A DNA stretch of 11,112 nucleotides from Candidatus Pacearchaeota archaeon (GTDB taxonomy: Archaea > Nanobdellota > Nanobdellia > Pacearchaeales > GW2011-AR1): NCBI GenBank assembly GCA_014728565.1, contig WJLK01000150.1, forward strand, positions 1 to 11,112, given 5' to 3'. Below: more notes on the stretch, generated by a model. That model was not told the origin of the DNA. It saw only the letters and a program-made list of their open reading frames with translations, and did no database searches. Within the stretch, counting starts at the first letter, position 1. The DNA is not shown here.

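Overview
The window is filled end to end by one protein-coding reading frame. Reading frame 1 of the + strand has no stop codon from base 1 to base 11112. The first in-frame ATG is at 10 and is followed at once by a signal-peptide-like stretch. The 3' end is still open, so at least 3701 residues (roughly 400 kDa by my estimate) are visible and the gene continues past the window. I see no RNA gene, insertion sequence, CRISPR array or second gene on either strand.

The DNA is very AT-rich (about 23-30% GC in lines I counted). Arg is almost only AGA/AGG, Ile ATA is common, and the protein is dominated by Asn, Ser, Thr, Tyr and Ile with very dense N-x-S/T sequons. The N-terminal modules (the Asp-Tyr-Ile-Glu-Trp ... 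VPHLSNQ segment and the GGNWSV ... KCGQ ... CNETG segment), the FTNYS module near 9640 and the DUF2341 start at the 3' edge are a combination I associate with giant surface proteins of DPANN archaea (Woesearchaeota/Pacearchaeota-like). That assignment is inference.

Layout: signal peptide (10-87); small beta domain (88-321); Asn-rich linker; recurrent N-terminal module with an EF-hand-like loop (403-891); four-Cys module (892-1212); first four-unit 'W-x-V-V-E-F' cassette (1213-2190); Ig-like tract (2191-4752); a second copy of the cassette (4858-5826); a second Ig-like tract (5827-10896). Two tandem F5/8 type C (discoidin) domains are nested inside one Ig-like module of that tract (7120-8010). 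The window ends with a two-Cys module and the beginning of DUF2341.

The Ig-like tract contains two cysteine-poor families. 'W modules' (nine copies, 94-99 residues, W-I-F-V-N-V ... L-Y-N ... Y-Y-Y-N-V ... L-D-T) and 'A modules' (three copies) lie among Cys-paired Ig-like modules. Several W and A copies share long identical DNA stretches (up to 99 bp), which indicates recent intragenic duplication or gene conversion. The most plausible role is a secreted or cell-surface, N-glycosylated, filamentous adhesin-like protein. Beta-sandwich modules would form the stalk, and the F5/8C pair (possibly with DUF2341) would be the ligand-binding head. I recognised no catalytic domain.
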